The notes beneath the pieces were generated by a model. The model made no database searches, was not told where the DNA came from, and saw nothing but the letters and a program-made list of their open reading frames with translations. Positions 31,701 to 47,700 of a DNA stretch of 64,000 nt are shown here, piece after piece (positions within the stretch are counted from its first letter, which is position 1; every line of letters begins with the position of its first letter). The position numbers were made by a program, and so were the translations under genes. The DNA comes from Hyperoodon ampullatus (lineage: Eukaryota > Chordata > Mammalia > Artiodactyla > Ziphiidae): the NCBI GenBank assembly GCA_949752795.1, contig CATKHW010000009.1:558001-622000 (forward strand), in the 5' to 3' direction.

Positions 31701-33718
31701 CATGCCCTTGTCATCACAAAGCTCCATGACGCATGTCATCAGAATGCTCCATGGACTTCTCATTCACGATGCTCCATGCCCTTGTCATCACAATTCTCCT
31801 AGACCCCTGTAATCACAATGCTCCATGGCCCTTTTCATCTCAATGCTCCATGAACCGTGTCATCACAAGGCACCATGCCCATCATCATAATGCTTCATGC
31901 TATTGTCATAAAAATGAAATAAAAATGCTCCATGACCTCTGTCATCACAAAGCACCAAACCCTTGTGATCACAATGTTCCATAACACTTGTCATCACAAT
32001 GCCCCATGACGCTGGTCATCACAATTATCCATGGATTTCTCATCACAATGCTCCATGATCTTTGTCATCACAATGCTCAATACACTTATCATCACAATGC
32101 TCCCTGACTGTTGTCATCTGTATGCTCCTTGAACCCTGTCATGACAAGTCTCCATGCATTTTTCATCACAATGATCCATTCCCTTTTCATCACAATGCTC
32201 CAAGAACCCTGTAATCACAATGCTCCATGTCCTTGTCATCACAAAACACCATGACGCATGGCATCAGAATGCTCCATTGCCTTCTCATCACAATGCTCCA
32301 TGCCCTTGTCATCACAATGCTTCAAAACCCCTGTAATCACAATGCTCCATGCACCTTTTCATCTTAATGCTCCATGACCCATTTCATCAAAAGGCTCCAT
32401 GACCCCTGACATCACAATGTTCCATAACCCCTGTCACAAAATGCTCCATGACCCATTTCATCACAATGCTTCATGACCCCTGACATCACAATGTTCCATA
32501 ACACCTGTCATCAAAATATTCCATGACCCTTTTCTTCAACTTGCTCCATGACCCTGTCATCACAATGCTCCCTGTCCTTCTTATCACAATACACCATGCC
32601 CTTGTCATCAAAATGCCCCATGACCTTTAGCATCACAAAGCTACATGCCATTGTCATCACAATGCTCAATGAAATATCTCATCACATTGCTCCATGCCCT
32701 TGTCATCACAATGATCCTTTACACCTGTCATAACAATGCTCCATGACCCCTGCCAACACAATGTTCCACGGCCTTGTCATCCAAGGCTCCATGGCCCTTG
32801 TCATCACAATGCTCCATGACCCCAGTAATCACAATGCTCCATGCCTTTGTCGTCAAAAAGATCCATGACCCATGTCATCAAAATGCTCCATGGACTTCTC
32901 ATCACAATGCTCCATGCCCTTGTCATCACAATGCTCCAAGACTGCTGTAATCACAATGCTCCATGCCCCTATTCATCAGAATGCTCGATGAGACTTGTCA
33001 TCACAAGACTAGATGGTTTTCTCATCACACTGCTCCAGGACCTTGTCATCACAATGCTCCATTTCCTTGTCATCACAATGCTCCTTGACTCCTGTTATCA
33101 CAATACTCCATGAACATTTTCAGCCCAATGCTCCATGACCTTCCAATCACAATGCTCCATGACCCTTGTCATCACATTGCTCCATGACACCTCTCATCAA
33201 AATGCTCCATGTCCCATGTCATCACAATTCTCCACGTCTTTGTCATCACAATGCTCCATGACACTTCTTATCACAATGTTACATGATCTTGTCATCACAA
33301 TTCTCCATGCACTTGTCATTGCAATGCTCTATGACCCCTCTTATAGCAAGCTCCATGCGTTTGTCATCACAATGCTTCACAACGTTATCATCAAAATTCT
33401 CAATGGCCCTTGTCATCACAATGCTCCATGCCTTTGTCATCACAATTCTCCATGACCATTGTCATCACAATGTCCCAAGCCCTTGTGATCAAAATGCTCC
33501 ATTACCTTTGTCATCTCAATCCTCCATGATACTTGGTATCACAATGCTCCATGCCATTGTCATCACAATGGACAATGACATATGACATCACAATGCTCCA
33601 TGACACCTGTCTTCACAATACTCCATGACCTTGTCATCACTATGTTCCATGCCCTTGTCATCTCTATGCTCCAAGACCCCTGTAATCACAATGCTCCATG
33701 CCCCTTGTCATTACAGTG
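25735..33718 (+). repeat. 8-kb tandem duplication, copy A (7984 bp)
   Basis: This block recurs at once as 33,719-41,726. The offset is 7984 bp in the left part and 8008 bp after about 28,340, because copy B has one extra 24-bp unit there. Only six substitutions were found, at 29,094, 29,282, 30,126, 31,624, 33,064 and 33,115 in this copy. The left edge is sharp: 25,734 differs from 33,718 and the sequence further left is unrelated in unit order. Either a recent unequal exchange or an assembly or haplotype duplication could produce this. Confidence 0.93.
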
Positions 33719-36700
33719 CTCCATGACGCTCGTCATCAAAATTATCCATGGACTTCTCATCACAATGCTCTACCGTCTTGCATCACAATGCTCCAAGACA
33801 CTTCTCATCACAATGTCACATGCTCTTGTCATCACAGGTCTCCATGCACTTGTCATCGCAATGCTCCATGACCCCTGTCATAGCAAGCTCCATGTGCTTT
33901 TCATCACAATGCTTCAGGAACTTGTCATCAAAATTCTCAATGGCCCTTGTCATCACAATCCTCCATGCCCTTGTCATCAAAATGCTCCATGACCCTTGTC
34001 ATCACAATGCTCCAAACCCCTGTCATCACAATGCTCCATTAACTTTGTCATCACATTCCTCCATGACACTTGGCATCACAATACTCCATGCCATTGTCAT
34101 CACAATGGACCATGACATATGTCATCACATGCCCCCAGACACCTGTCTTCACAGTACTCCATGACCTTCTCATCACAATGCTCCATGCTCTTCTCATCAG
34201 AATGCGCCTTGCCCACTGTCATCACAATAAACAATGAAACTTGTCAGACCAATGCACCATGCCCCTGTAATCAGAATGCTCCATACCCTTGTCATCACAA
34301 TGTTCCGTGACTCCAGTCATCACAATGCTTCATGTCCTTTGTTATCACAATGATACTTAACCTCGTCATCACAAGGCTCTGTGACCATTGTCACCACAAT
34401 GCTCTATGAACTTTTCATCACAATGCTCTGTGACCGTTGTCATCACAAGGTTCCATTAATTTGTCAGCACAATGCTCCATGACCCTTGTCATCACAATGC
34501 TCCATGCACTTGTCATCAAAATGCTTTCTCACCACTGATATCACAGTGTTCCATCAGTAGTCATCACAATACTCCCTCACCACTGTCATCACAATTTTCC
34601 ATGGACTCTGTCATCACAATGCCACATGCCATATCATCACAATGCTCCATGACCCCTGACATCAAAATGATCCATATCCTCTTTCATCAGAATGCTCCAT
34701 CACCTTTTTCATCACAATGCTCCAAGACCCCTGACATCTCAATGTTCCATAACCACTGTCATCAAAATGTTCCATGACCCTTTTCATCAAATTGCTCCAT
34801 GACCCTGTCATCACAATGCACCATGTCCATCATCATAATGCTTCCTGCTATTGTCATCCCAATGAAATCAATATGCTCCATGACCTCTGTCATCAAAATG
34901 CACCAAACCCTTGTGATCACAATGTTCCATAACCATTGTCATCACAATGCACCATGACGCTCATCATCACAATTATCCATGGTCTTCTCATCACAGTGCT
35001 CCATGAACTTTGTCATCACAACGCTCAATACACTTGTCATCACAATGCTCCCTGACACTTGTCATCAGTATGCTCCTTGAACCCTGTCATGACAAGGCTC
35101 CATGCCTTTTTCATCACAATGATCCATACCATTTTCATCACAATGCTCCAAGACCCCTGTAATCACAATGCTCCATGACCATTAATCACAAAGCTCCATG
35201 ATGCAAGTCATCAGAATGCTCCATGGCCTTCTCATCACATAGCTCCATGTCCTTGTCATCACAGTGCTCCAAGACCCCTGTCATCTCAATGTTCTGTGAC
35301 TCCAGTCATCATAAGTCTTCATGACATGTGTCATCACAATGGTCCATGTTCTCGTCACACAGTGCTCTCTGACCTTTCTAACCACAGTGCTCCATGAACT
35401 TTTCATCACAATGCTCTGTGATCCTTGTCATCACCATGCTCCATGCCTTTGTCAGCACAATGCTCCATGACCCTTTTCATTACAATGCTCCATGCGCTTG
35501 TGAGCACAATGCTCCACAACCCATGTTATCACAATGCGCCATGTGCTTGTCATCACAGTGATCCACATCCTTGTCATTACAGTGCTCCAAAAACCTTGCC
35601 ATCACAATGCTCCATGCACTTCTCATCAAAATGCTCTCTCCCCCCTGTCATCACAATGTTCCATGATCCGTGTCATGACAATGCTACATGACCTTATCAT
35701 CACAATGCTCCATGAACCCTGACATCACAATGTTCCATAACCCCTGTCATCAAAATGCTCCATGACCCTTTTCATCAAAATGCTCCATTACCCCTCACAT
35801 CACAATGTTCCATAACCACTGTCATCAAAATATTCCATGATACTTTTCATCAAATTGCTCCATGACACTGTCATCAAAATGCTCCCTGCCCTTCTCATCA
35901 CAATGCACCACGACCTTGTCATCAAAATGCTCCATGAACTTTGTCATCACAAACTCCATGACCCTTGGCATCACAATGCTCCATGCCATTTTCATCACAA
36001 TGTTTCATGACCCCTGTAATCACAATACTCCATGAACATTTTCATCAGAATGCTCCATGAGACTTGTCATCACAAGGCTCCATGGTTTTCTCATCACAAT
36101 GCCCCAGGACCTTGTCATCACAGTGCGCCATTACCCTGTCATCACAATACTCCATGAACATTTTCAGCCCAATGCTCCATGACCCTCTTACCACAATGCT
36201 CCATGACCCTGTCATCACAATGCTCCATGACCAATGTCATCACAGAGCTCCATGACGCTCTTCATCACAATTATCCGTTATCTTCTCATCACAATGCTCC
36301 ACGGTCTTGCCATCACAATGCTCCATGCCCTGGTCATCACAATGCTCCATGTCCCATGTCATCAAAATTCTCCACGTCCTTGTCATCACAATGCTCCATG
36401 ACACTTCTTATCACAATGTTACATCATATTTTCATCACAATTCTCCATGGACTTGTCATCACAATGCTCTATGACCCCTGTCATAGCAAGCTCCATGCGC
36501 TTGTCATGACAATGCTTCACGACGTTGTCATCAAAATTCTCAATGGCACTTGTCATCACAATGCTCCATGACACTTGTCATCACAATGTTCCAAGCCCTT
36601 GTCATCAAAATGCTGCATTACATTTGTCATCACAATCCTCCATGACACTTTGTATCACAGTGCTCCATGCCATTGTCATCACAATGGACAATGACATATG

Positions 36701-39700
36701 TCATCACAATGCTCCCTGACTCCAGTCGTCACAATGCTTCATGACGTTTGTCATCACAATGGTCCATGCCCTCGTCACACAAGGCTATGTGACCTTTGTC
36801 ACCACAATGCTCCATGACCTTGTCATCACAATGCTCCATGCCCACTGTCATCACAATAATCCCTGAAACTTTTCAGACCAATGATCCATGCCCTCTTAAC
36901 ACAAGGCTCGGTGATCTTTGTCACCATAATGCTCCATGAACTTTTCATCACAATGCTATTTGTCCCTTGACATCACAATGCTCCATGCCTTTGTCAGCAC
37001 AATGCTCCCTGACCCATGTCATCAAAATGCGCTATGGGCTTGTCATCACAATGCTCCACATCCTTTTCATCGCTATGTTCCATAAAACTTGTCATCACAA
37101 TACTCCATGCACTTCTCATCAAAATGTTCTCTCAACACATATATCACAATGTTCCATCACTAGTAATCACAATACTCACTCACCCCTGTCATCACAATGT
37201 TCCGTGACCCCTGTCAACATAGTGCTACATGCCCTTATCATCACAATGCTCCATGACCCCTGACATCACAATGTTCCATAACCCCTGTCATCAAAATATT
37301 CCATGACCCTTTTCATCAAATTGCCCCATGACTCTCTCATCACAATGCTCCCTGCCCTTCTCATCACAATGCACCACGCCATTGTCATCAAAATGCCCCA
37401 TGACCTTTGTAATCACAAAACTCCATTACCCCTGTCATAACAATGATCCATGAACCCTGCCATCAAAAGGTTCCGCGTCCTTGTCATCACAAGCCTCCAT
37501 GACCCTTGTCATCACAGTGCTCCAAGACCCCTGTAATCACAATGCTCCATGACCCTTTTCATCTCAATGCTCCATGAACCCTGTCATCACAATGCACCAT
37601 GTCCATCACCATAATATTTCATGCTGTAGTCATCAAAATGAAATCAAACTGCTCAATGACCTCTGTCATCACAATGCACCAACCCGTTCTGATCACAGTG
37701 TTCCATAACACTTGTCATCACAATTCCCCATGAGGCTGGTCATCACAATTATCCATGGAATTCTCATCACAATGCTCCATGATCTTTGTCATCACAATGC
37801 TCAATATACTTATCATCACAATGCTCCCTGACTGTTGTCATCAGTATGCTCCTTGAAACCTGTCATGACAAGGCTCCATGCATTTTTCATCACAATGATC
37901 CATTCCCTTTTCATCACAATGCTCCAAGACCCCTGCAATCACAATGCTCCATGTACTTGTCATCACAAAGCTCCATGACGCATGTCATCAGAATGCTCCA
38001 TTGCCTTATCATCACAATACTCCATGCCCTTGTCATCACAATGTTCCATGCCCTTGTCATCACAATGCACCATGCCCACTGTCATCACAAGAATCCATGA
38101 AACTAGTCAGACCAATGTTCCATGCCCCTGTCACCGCAATGCTCCATGCCCTTGTCATCACAATGCTCCATGTCCCCTGTCATCACAATGCTCCGTGACA
38201 CCAGTCATCACAATGCTTCATGACCATTGTCATCACAGTGGTCCATGCCCTCGTCACCCAAGTCTCTGTGACCTTTGTCACTACAATGCTCCATGTCCTT
38301 GTCATCACAAAGCTCCATGACGCATGTCATCAGAATGCTCCTTTGCCTTCTCATCAAAATGCTCCTTGCCCTTGTCATCACAATTTTTCAAAACCCCTGT
38401 AATCACAATGCTCCATGCACCTTTTCATCAGAATGCTCCATGACACTTTTCATCAAAATGCTCCATGACCCCTGACATCACAATGTTCCATAACCCCTGT
38501 AATCAAAATGTTCCATGACACTTTTCATCAATTTGTTCCATGACCCTGTCATCACAATGTTCCCTGCCCTTCTCATCACAATGCACCACGACCTTGTCAT
38601 CAAAATGGTCCATGACCTTTGTCATCACAAACCTCCATCACCATTGGCATCACAATGCTCCATGCCATTTCATCACAATGCTACATGAAACCTCTCATCA
38701 CATAGCTCCATGCCATTGTCAGCACAATGCTCCATGACGCTTGTCATCACAATGCTCGATACTCTTCTCATCACAATGCTCCATGCACTTGTCATTACAA
38801 TCCCCCCTGACACATGTATCACCGTGTTCCGTGCCCTTGTCATCACAATGCTCCATGCCGAATCTCATCACAATAATCCATGAAATTTTCAGACTAGTGT
38901 TCCATGGCCTTGTCATCACAATGCTCCATTACCCCTGTCATGACAATGCTCCATGAGCCCTGCCATCACAATGTTCCACGGCCTTGTCATCCAAGGCTCC
39001 ATGACCCTTGTCATCACAATGCTCCAAGACCCCTGTAATCACAATGCTCCATGCCCCTTGTCATTACAGAGATCCATGACGCTCGTCATCACAATTATCC
39101 GTGATCTTCTCATCACAGTGCTCCACGGTCTTGCCATTCACAATTCTCCATGCCCTGGTCATCACAATGCTCCATGTCCCATGTCATCACAATTCTCCAT
39201 GTATTTATCATCACAATGCTCCTTGACACTTCTTATCACAATGTTACATGATCTTGTCATCACAATTCTCCATGCAATTGTCATCGCAATGCTCTATGAC
39301 CCCTGTCATAGCAAGCTCCATGAGCCTGTCATCTCAATGCTTCACGACGTTGTCATCAAAATTCTCAATGGCCCTTGTCATCACAATGCTCCATGCCATT
39401 GTCATCACAATGCTCCATGACGCTTGTCATCACAATGTCCCAAGCACTTTTCATCAAAATGCTCCATTACCTTTGTCATCACAATCATCCATGACACTTG
39501 GTATCACAATGCTCCATGCCATTGTCATCACAATGGACAATGACATGTCATCACAGTGCTCCCTGACACCTGTCTTCACAATAATCCGTGACCTTGTCAT
39601 CACAATGTTACATGCCCTTGTCATCACAATGTGCCATGCCCACAGTCATCACAATAATCCATGAAACTTGTCAGTCCAATTATCCATGCCCCTGTCATCA

Positions 39701-41726
39701 CAATGCTTCATGCCCTTGTCATCACAAAGCTCCATGACGCATGTCATCAGAATGCTCCATGGACTTCTCATTCACGATGCTCCATGCCCTTGTCATCACA
39801 ATTCTCCTAGACCCCTGTAATCACAATGCTCCATGGCCCTTTTCATCTCAATGCTCCATGAACCGTGTCATCACAAGGCACCATGCCCATCATCATAATG
39901 CTTCATGCTATTGTCATAAAAATGAAATAAAAATGCTCCATGACCTCTGTCATCACAAAGCACCAAACCCTTGTGATCACAATGTTCCATAACACTTGTC
40001 ATCACAATGCCCCATGACGCTGGTCATCACAATTATCCATGGATTTCTCATCACAATGCTCCATGATCTTTGTCATCACAATGCTCAATACACTTATCAT
40101 CACAATGCTCCCTGACTGTTGTCATCTGTATGCTCCTTGAACCCTGTCATGACAAGTCTCCATGCATTTTTCATCACAATGATCCATTCCCTTTTCATCA
40201 CAATGCTCCAAGAACCCTGTAATCACAATGCTCCATGTCCTTGTCATCACAAAACACCATGACGCATGGCATCAGAATGCTCCATTGCCTTCTCATCACA
40301 ATGCTCCATGCCCTTGTCATCACAATGCTTCAAAACCCCTGTAATCACAATGCTCCATGCACCTTTTCATCTTAATGCTCCATGACCCATTTCATCAAAA
40401 GGCTCCATGACCCCTGACATCACAATGTTCCATAACCCCTGTCACAAAATGCTCCATGACCCATTTCATCACAATGCTTCATGACCCCTGACATCACAAT
40501 GTTCCATAACACCTGTCATCAAAATATTCCATGACCCTTTTCTTCAACTTGCTCCATGACCCTGTCATCACAATGCTCCCTGTCCTTCTTATCACAATAC
40601 ACCATGCCCTTGTCATCAAAATGCCCCATGACCTTTAGCATCACAAAGCTACATGCCATTGTCATCACAATGCTCAATGAAATATCTCATCACATTGCTC
40701 CATGCCCTTGTCATCACAATGATCCTTTACACCTGTCATAACAATGCTCCATGACCCCTGCCAACACAATGTTCCACGGCCTTGTCATCCAAGGCTCCAT
40801 GGCCCTTGTCATCACAATGCTCCATGACCCCAGTAATCACAATGCTCCATGCCTTTGTCGTCAAAAAGATCCATGACCCATGTCATCAAAATGCTCCATG
40901 GACTTCTCATCACAATGCTCCATGCCCTTGTCATCACAATGCTCCAAGACTGCTGTAATCACAATGCTCCATGCCCCTATTCATCAGAATGCTCGATGAG
41001 ACTTGTCATCACAAGACTAGATGGTTTTCTCATCACACTGCTCCAGGACCTTGTCATCACAATGCTCCATTCCCTTGTCATCACAATGCTCCTTGACTCC
41101 TGTTATCACAATACTCCATGAATATTTTCAGCCCAATGCTCCATGACCTTCCAATCACAATGCTCCATGACCCTTGTCATCACATTGCTCCATGACACCT
41201 CTCATCAAAATGCTCCATGTCCCATGTCATCACAATTCTCCACGTCTTTGTCATCACAATGCTCCATGACACTTCTTATCACAATGTTACATGATCTTGT
41301 CATCACAATTCTCCATGCACTTGTCATTGCAATGCTCTATGACCCCTCTTATAGCAAGCTCCATGCGTTTGTCATCACAATGCTTCACAACGTTATCATC
41401 AAAATTCTCAATGGCCCTTGTCATCACAATGCTCCATGCCTTTGTCATCACAATTCTCCATGACCATTGTCATCACAATGTCCCAAGCCCTTGTGATCAA
41501 AATGCTCCATTACCTTTGTCATCTCAATCCTCCATGATACTTGGTATCACAATGCTCCATGCCATTGTCATCACAATGGACAATGACATATGACATCACA
41601 ATGCTCCATGACACCTGTCTTCACAATACTCCATGACCTTGTCATCACTATGTTCCATGCCCTTGTCATCTCTATGCTCCAAGACCCCTGTAATCACAAT
41701 GCTCCATGCCCCTTGTCATTACAGTG
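33719..41726 (+). repeat. 8-kb tandem duplication, copy B (8008 bp)
   Basis: Second copy of 25,735-33,718. Its substitutions lie at 37,102, 37,290, 38,134, 39,632, 41,072 and 41,123. It keeps a 24-bp unit (36,328-36,351) missing from copy A. After its right edge the match with the copy start continues to 41,758 and breaks at 41,759, as expected for the joint of an unequal crossover. Confidence 0.93.
36328..36351 (+). repeat. 24-bp unit present in copy B only
   Basis: The unit begins CCCTGGTCATCAC and is missing at the matching place in copy A (near 28,343). Paralogous places near 31,145, 41,817, 44,237 and 44,627 carry the same CCTGGTCATCACAATGC unit before GTCCCATGTC. The simplest reading is loss from copy A, not gain in copy B. 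Confidence 0.85.
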
Positions 41727-44700
41727 CTCCATGACGCTCGTCATCAAAATTATCCATGATCTTCTCAACACAATGCTCCACGGTCTTGCGATCACAATGC
41801 TCCATTCCCTGGTCATCACAATGCTCCATGTCCCATGTCATCACAATTCTCCACGTCCTTGTCATTACAATGCTCCATGACACTTCTTATCACAGTGTTA
41901 CATGATCTTTTTATCACAATTCTCCAGGCTCTTGTCTTCGCAATGCTCTATGACCCCTGTCATAGCAGGCTCCATGCGCTTGTCATCACAATGATTCACG
42001 ACGTTGTCATCAAAATTCTCAATGGCCCTTGTCATCACAATGCTCCATAACCCTTGTCATCACAATGTCCCAAGCCCTTGTCATCAAAATTCTCCATTAC
42101 CTTTTTCATCACCATCCTCCATGACACTTGGTATCACAATGCTCCATGCCATTTTCATCACAATGGACAATGACATATGTCATCACAATGCTCCCTGACA
42201 CCTGTTTTCACAGTACTCCATGACCTTGTCATCACAATGTTCCATGCCCTTGTCATCACAATGTGCCATGCCCACTGTCATCACAATAATCCATGTAACT
42301 AGTCAGACCAATTTTCCATGCCCCTGTCATCACAATGCTCCATGCCCTTGTCATCCCAATGCTCCATGACGCCTGTCATCACAATGCTCCGTGACTCCAG
42401 TCATCACAATTCTTCATGACCTTTGTCATCACAATGGTCCATGCCCTCGTCACACAAGGCTCTGTGACCTTTGTCACCACAATGCTCCATGCCCTTGTCA
42501 TCACAATGCTCCATGCCCACTCTCATCACAATAATCCATGAAACTTGTCAAACCAATGATCCATGACCTCTTCACACAAGGCTCTGTGATCTTTGTGACC
42601 ACAATGCTCCATGAACTTTTCATCACAATGCTCTTTGTCCCTTGTCATCACGATGCTCCATGCCTTTGTCAGAACAATGCTCCATGACCCTTGTCATCAC
42701 AATGCTCCAAGACCCCTGTAATCACAATGCTCTATGCATTTGTCATCACAAAGCTCCATGACGCATGTCATCAGAATACTCCATGGCCTTCTCATCACAG
42801 TGCTCCATGCCCTTGTCGTCACAATGCCCCAACAACACTGTAATCACAATGCTCCATGCGCCTTTTCATCTCAATGCTCCATGAATCCTGTCATCACAAT
42901 TCACCGTGCCCATCACCATAATATTTCCTGCTATTGTCATCACAATGAAATCAAACTGCTCAATGACCTCTGTCATCACAATGCACCAAACCCTTCTGAT
43001 CACAATGTTCCATAACACTTGTCATCACAATGCCCCATGTCGCTGGTCATCACAATTATCAATGGTCTTCTCATCACAATGCTCCATGACATTTGTCATC
43101 TCAATGCTCAATACACTTATCATCACAATGCTCCCGGACACGTATCATCAGTGTGCTCCTTGAACAGTGTCATGAGAAGGCTCCATGCATTTTTCATCAC
43201 AATGATCCATTCCCTTTTCATCACAATGCTCCAAGGCCCCTGTAATCACAATGCTCCATGTCCTTGTCATCACAAATCTCCATGACGCATGTCATCAGAA
43301 TGCTCCATTGCCTTCTCATCACAATGCTCCATGCACTTGTCATCATAATGCTTCAAAATCCGTGTAATCACAATGTTCCTTGAACCTTTTCATCAGAATG
43401 CTCCATGACCCTTTTCATCAAAATGCTCCATGACCCCTGACATCACAATGTTCCATAACCCGTGTAATCAAAATGTTCCATCACACTTTTCATCAATTTG
43501 CTCCATGACCCTGTCATCACAATGCTCCCTGCCCTTCTCATCACAATGCACCACGATCTTGTCATCAAAATGCTCCATGACCTTTGTCATCACTAAGCTC
43601 CATGACACTTGGCATCACAATGCTCCATGCCATTTCATCACAATGCTACATGAAACCTCTCATCACATTGCACCATGCCCTTGTCAGCACAATCCTCCAT
43701 GACACTTGTCATCACAATGCTCGATACTCTTCTCATCACAATGCTCCATGCCCTTGTCATTACAATACTCCATGACATGTATCACAGAGTTCCGTGCCCT
43801 AGTCATCACAATGCTCCATGCCGAATCTCATCACAATAATCCATGAAATTTTCAGACCAATGTTCCATGCCCTTGTCATCACAATGCTCCCTTACCCCGG
43901 TCATAACAATGCTTCATGACCCCTGCCATCACAATGTTCCACGGCCTTGTCATCCAAGGCTCCATGACCTTTGTCATCACAGTGCTCCAAGACGTCTGTA
44001 ATCACAATGATCCATGCCCTTGTCGTCACAATGATTCATGACACATGTCCTCAGAATGCTCCATGGCCTTCTCATCAAAATGCTCCATTCCCTTGTCATC
44101 ACAATGCTCCAAGACCCCTGTAATCACAATGCTCCATGCCCCTTGTCATTACAGTGCTCAATGACGCTCGTCATCACAATTATCTGTGATCTTCTCATCA
44201 CAATGCTCCACTGTCTTGCCATCACAATGCTCCATGCCCTGGTCATCACAATGCTCCATGTCCCATGTCATCACAATTCTCCACGTCCTTGTCATCACAT
44301 TTCTCCATGACAGTTCTTATCACAATGTTACATGATTTTGTCATTACAATTCTCCCTGCAGTTGTAATTGCAATGGTCTATGACGCCTGTCATAGAAAGC
44401 TCCTTGCGCTTTTCATCACAATGCTTCACTATGTTGTCATCAAAATTCTCAATGGCCCTTGTCATCACAATGCTCCATGCACTTGTCATCTCAATGCTCC
44501 ATGACCCTTGTCATCACAGTGCTCCATGCCCCTTTTCATTACAGAGCTCCATGACGCTCGTCATCATAATTATCCGTGATCTTCTCATCACAATGCTCCA
44601 CGGTCTTGCCATCACCATGCTCCATGCCCTGGTCATCACAATGCTCCATGTCCCATGTCATCACAATTCTCCAAGTCCTTGTCATCACAATGCTCCTTGA

Positions 44701-47700
44701 CATTTCGTATCACAATGTTACATGATATTTTCATCACAATTCTCTATGCACTTTTCATCGCAATGCTCTATGACCCCTGTAATCACAATGCTCCATGTCC
44801 CTCTCATCACAAAGCTCCATGATGCATGTCATCATAATGCTCCATTGCCTCCTCATCACAATACTCCATTCCCTTGTCATCACAATGTTCCATAACCCAT
44901 CTTATCAAAATGTTCCATGACACTTTTCATCAATTTGCTCCAAGACTCTCTGATCACAATGCTCCCTGACCTTCACATCACAATGCACAACGACCTTGTC
45001 ATCAAAATGTTCCATGAACTTTGTCATCACAATGCCCCTCGCGTTTGTCATCAAAAGGACCCAAGACATTTGTCATCACAAAGCTCCATTACCCCTGTCA
45101 TAACAATGATCCATGAACCCTGCCATCGCAAGGTTCCACGGCCTTGTCATCACAAGCCTCCATGACCCTTGTCATCACAATAGTCCAAGACCCCTGTAAT
45201 CACAATGCTCCATGCCCTTGTCATCACAAAGCTCCATGACGCATGTCATCACAATGCTCATTGGCCTTCTCATCACCATGCTCCATGTCCTTGTCATCAC
45301 AAGGCTCCAACAGCCCTGTAATGACAATGCTCCATGCCCCTTTTCATCTCAATGATCCATGAACCCTGTCATCACAATGCACCATGTCCATCACCATAAT
45401 ATTTCATTCTATTGTCATCACAATGAAATCAAAACGCTCAATGACCACTGACATCACAATGCACCAAACCCTTCTGATCACAATGTTCCATAACAACTTG
45501 TCATCACAATGCCCCATGAGGCTGGTCATCACAATTATCCATGGACTTCTTATCACAATGCTCCATGATCTTTGTCATCACAGTGCTCAATACACTTATC
45601 ATCACAATGCTCCCTGACAGTTGTCATCAGTATGCTCCTTGAACCCTGTCATGACAAGGCTCCATGCATTTTTCATCACAATGATCCATTCCCTTTTCAT
45701 CACAATGCTCCAAGACCCCTGTAATCACAATGCTCCATGTCCTTGTCATCACAAAGCTCCATGACGCATGTCATCAGAATGCTCCATTGCTTTCTCATCA
45801 CAATACTCCATGCCCTTGTCATCACAATGCTTCAAAACCCCTGCAATCTCAATGCTCCATGCACCATTTCATCAGTATTCTCCATGACCCTTGTCATCAC
45901 AAGGCTCCATGGCCCTCTCATCGCAATGCTCCAGGACCTTCTCATCACATTGCTCCATTCCATTCTCATGACAATGCTCCATGACCCCTGTCATCACAGT
46001 ACTCCATGAATATTTTCAGCCAAATGCTCCATGACCTTCTCATCACAAAGCTCCATGACCCATGTCATCACAATGCTACATGACCACTGTCATCAAAATG
46101 ATCTATGCCACTTGTCATCAGAATGTTCCATGTGCTTGTCATCCCAATGCTCCATTATCCCTGTAATCAAAATGCTTCTTGACGCTTGTCGTCACAGAGC
46201 TCCATGACACTTGTCATCACAATTTTCCATGCCTTTGTCAGCAAAATGCTACATGACCTTGTCATCACAATGTTCCATTCAATTGTCATCACAATTCTCC
46301 TTTACCGGTGTCATCACAATCCTCCGTGACCCTTGGGATCACATTGTTTCATGCCCTTGTCATCACAATGCTCCGTGATTCTTGAAATCAAAATGATCCA
46401 TGACCTGTGTCATCACAATGCTCCAAACTCTTGTGATCACAATGTTCCATAACAATTGTCATGACAACGCTCCATGATGCCTGTCATCACAATACTCCAT
46501 GCCCTGGTCATCAAAATGCTCCATGAACTTTGTCATCACAATGCTCAATACAATTGTCATCACAATGCTCCCTGACACTTTTCGTCAGAATGCTCCTTGA
46601 ACCCTGTCATGAAAAGGCTCCATGCCTTTTTCATCACATGCTCCATGCCCTTTTCCTCACAATGCTCCATGCCATTGTCATCACAATGGACAATGACATA
46701 TGTCATCACAATGCTCCCTGACACCTGTCTTCACAATTCTGCATGACGTTGTCATCACAATGCTCCATGCCCTTGTCATCACAAGGAGACATGCCCATTG
46801 CCATCACAATAATGCATGAAACTTGTCAGACCAAAGCTCCATGACCCTGTCATCACAATTCTCCATGCCATTGTCATCACAATGATCCATGACTCCAGTC
46901 ATCAAAATGCTTCATGACCTTGGTCATCACAATGGTCCATGCCCTCGTCATCACAAGGCTCTGTGACATTTGTCAGAACAATGCTCCATGAAATTTTCAT
47001 CAAAATGCTTTGTCACTCTTGTCATCACAATGCTCCATGCCTTTCTCTGCACAATGCTCCATGAAAATTGTCATCACAATGCTCCATGCCCTTGTCAGCA
47101 CAGTGCTCCATGACCTTTGTCATCAGAATGCTCCAAGCCCTTGTCATCACAATGCTCCATTACCTTTGTCATCACAATCCTCCATGACACTTGGAATCAC
47201 AATGCTCCATGCCATTGTCATCACAATGGGCCATGACTTATGTCTTCACAATGCTCCCTGACACCTGTCTTCATAATACTACATGACTTTGTCTACACAA
47301 TGCTCTGTGCCATTGTCATCACAATGCACCATTCCCAGTGTCATCACAACAATCCTTGAAACTTGTAAGACCAATGCTCCATGCCCCTGTCATCACAATG
47401 CTCCATGACCTTGTCATCACAATGCTCCATGACCCCTGTCATCACAATGCTCTGTGACTCCAGTCATCACAATGCTTCATGAACTTTCTCATCAAAATGG
47501 TCCATTCCCTCGTCATCACAAGTCTCTGTGACCTTTGTCACCACAATGATCCATGAACTATTCATCACAATGCTCTGTGACGCTTGTCATCACAATTCTC
47601 TATGCCTTTCTCAGCACAATGCTCCATGACCCTTGTCATCACAAAGCTCCATGTGCTTCTCAGCACAATACTCCATGACCCACGTCATCACAACGCGCCA

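Larger units (their letters stand above)
1200..44400 (+). repeat. Recurring marker module CATAGCAAGCTCC
   Basis: A second deviant module reads CCTGTCATAGCAAGCTCC, followed by a unit ending in CTTCACGACGTTGTC (or GTGGTC) and then AAAATTCTCAATGGC. It is seen near 1208, 3931, 5375, 12445, 25895, 28475, 31299, 33341, 33879, 36483, 39307, 41350, 41961 and 44390. It is absent from about 12.6-25.8 kb and after 44.4 kb. Together with the AAATC module it shows that the array consists of at least two alternating higher-order repeat types. Confidence 0.7.
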
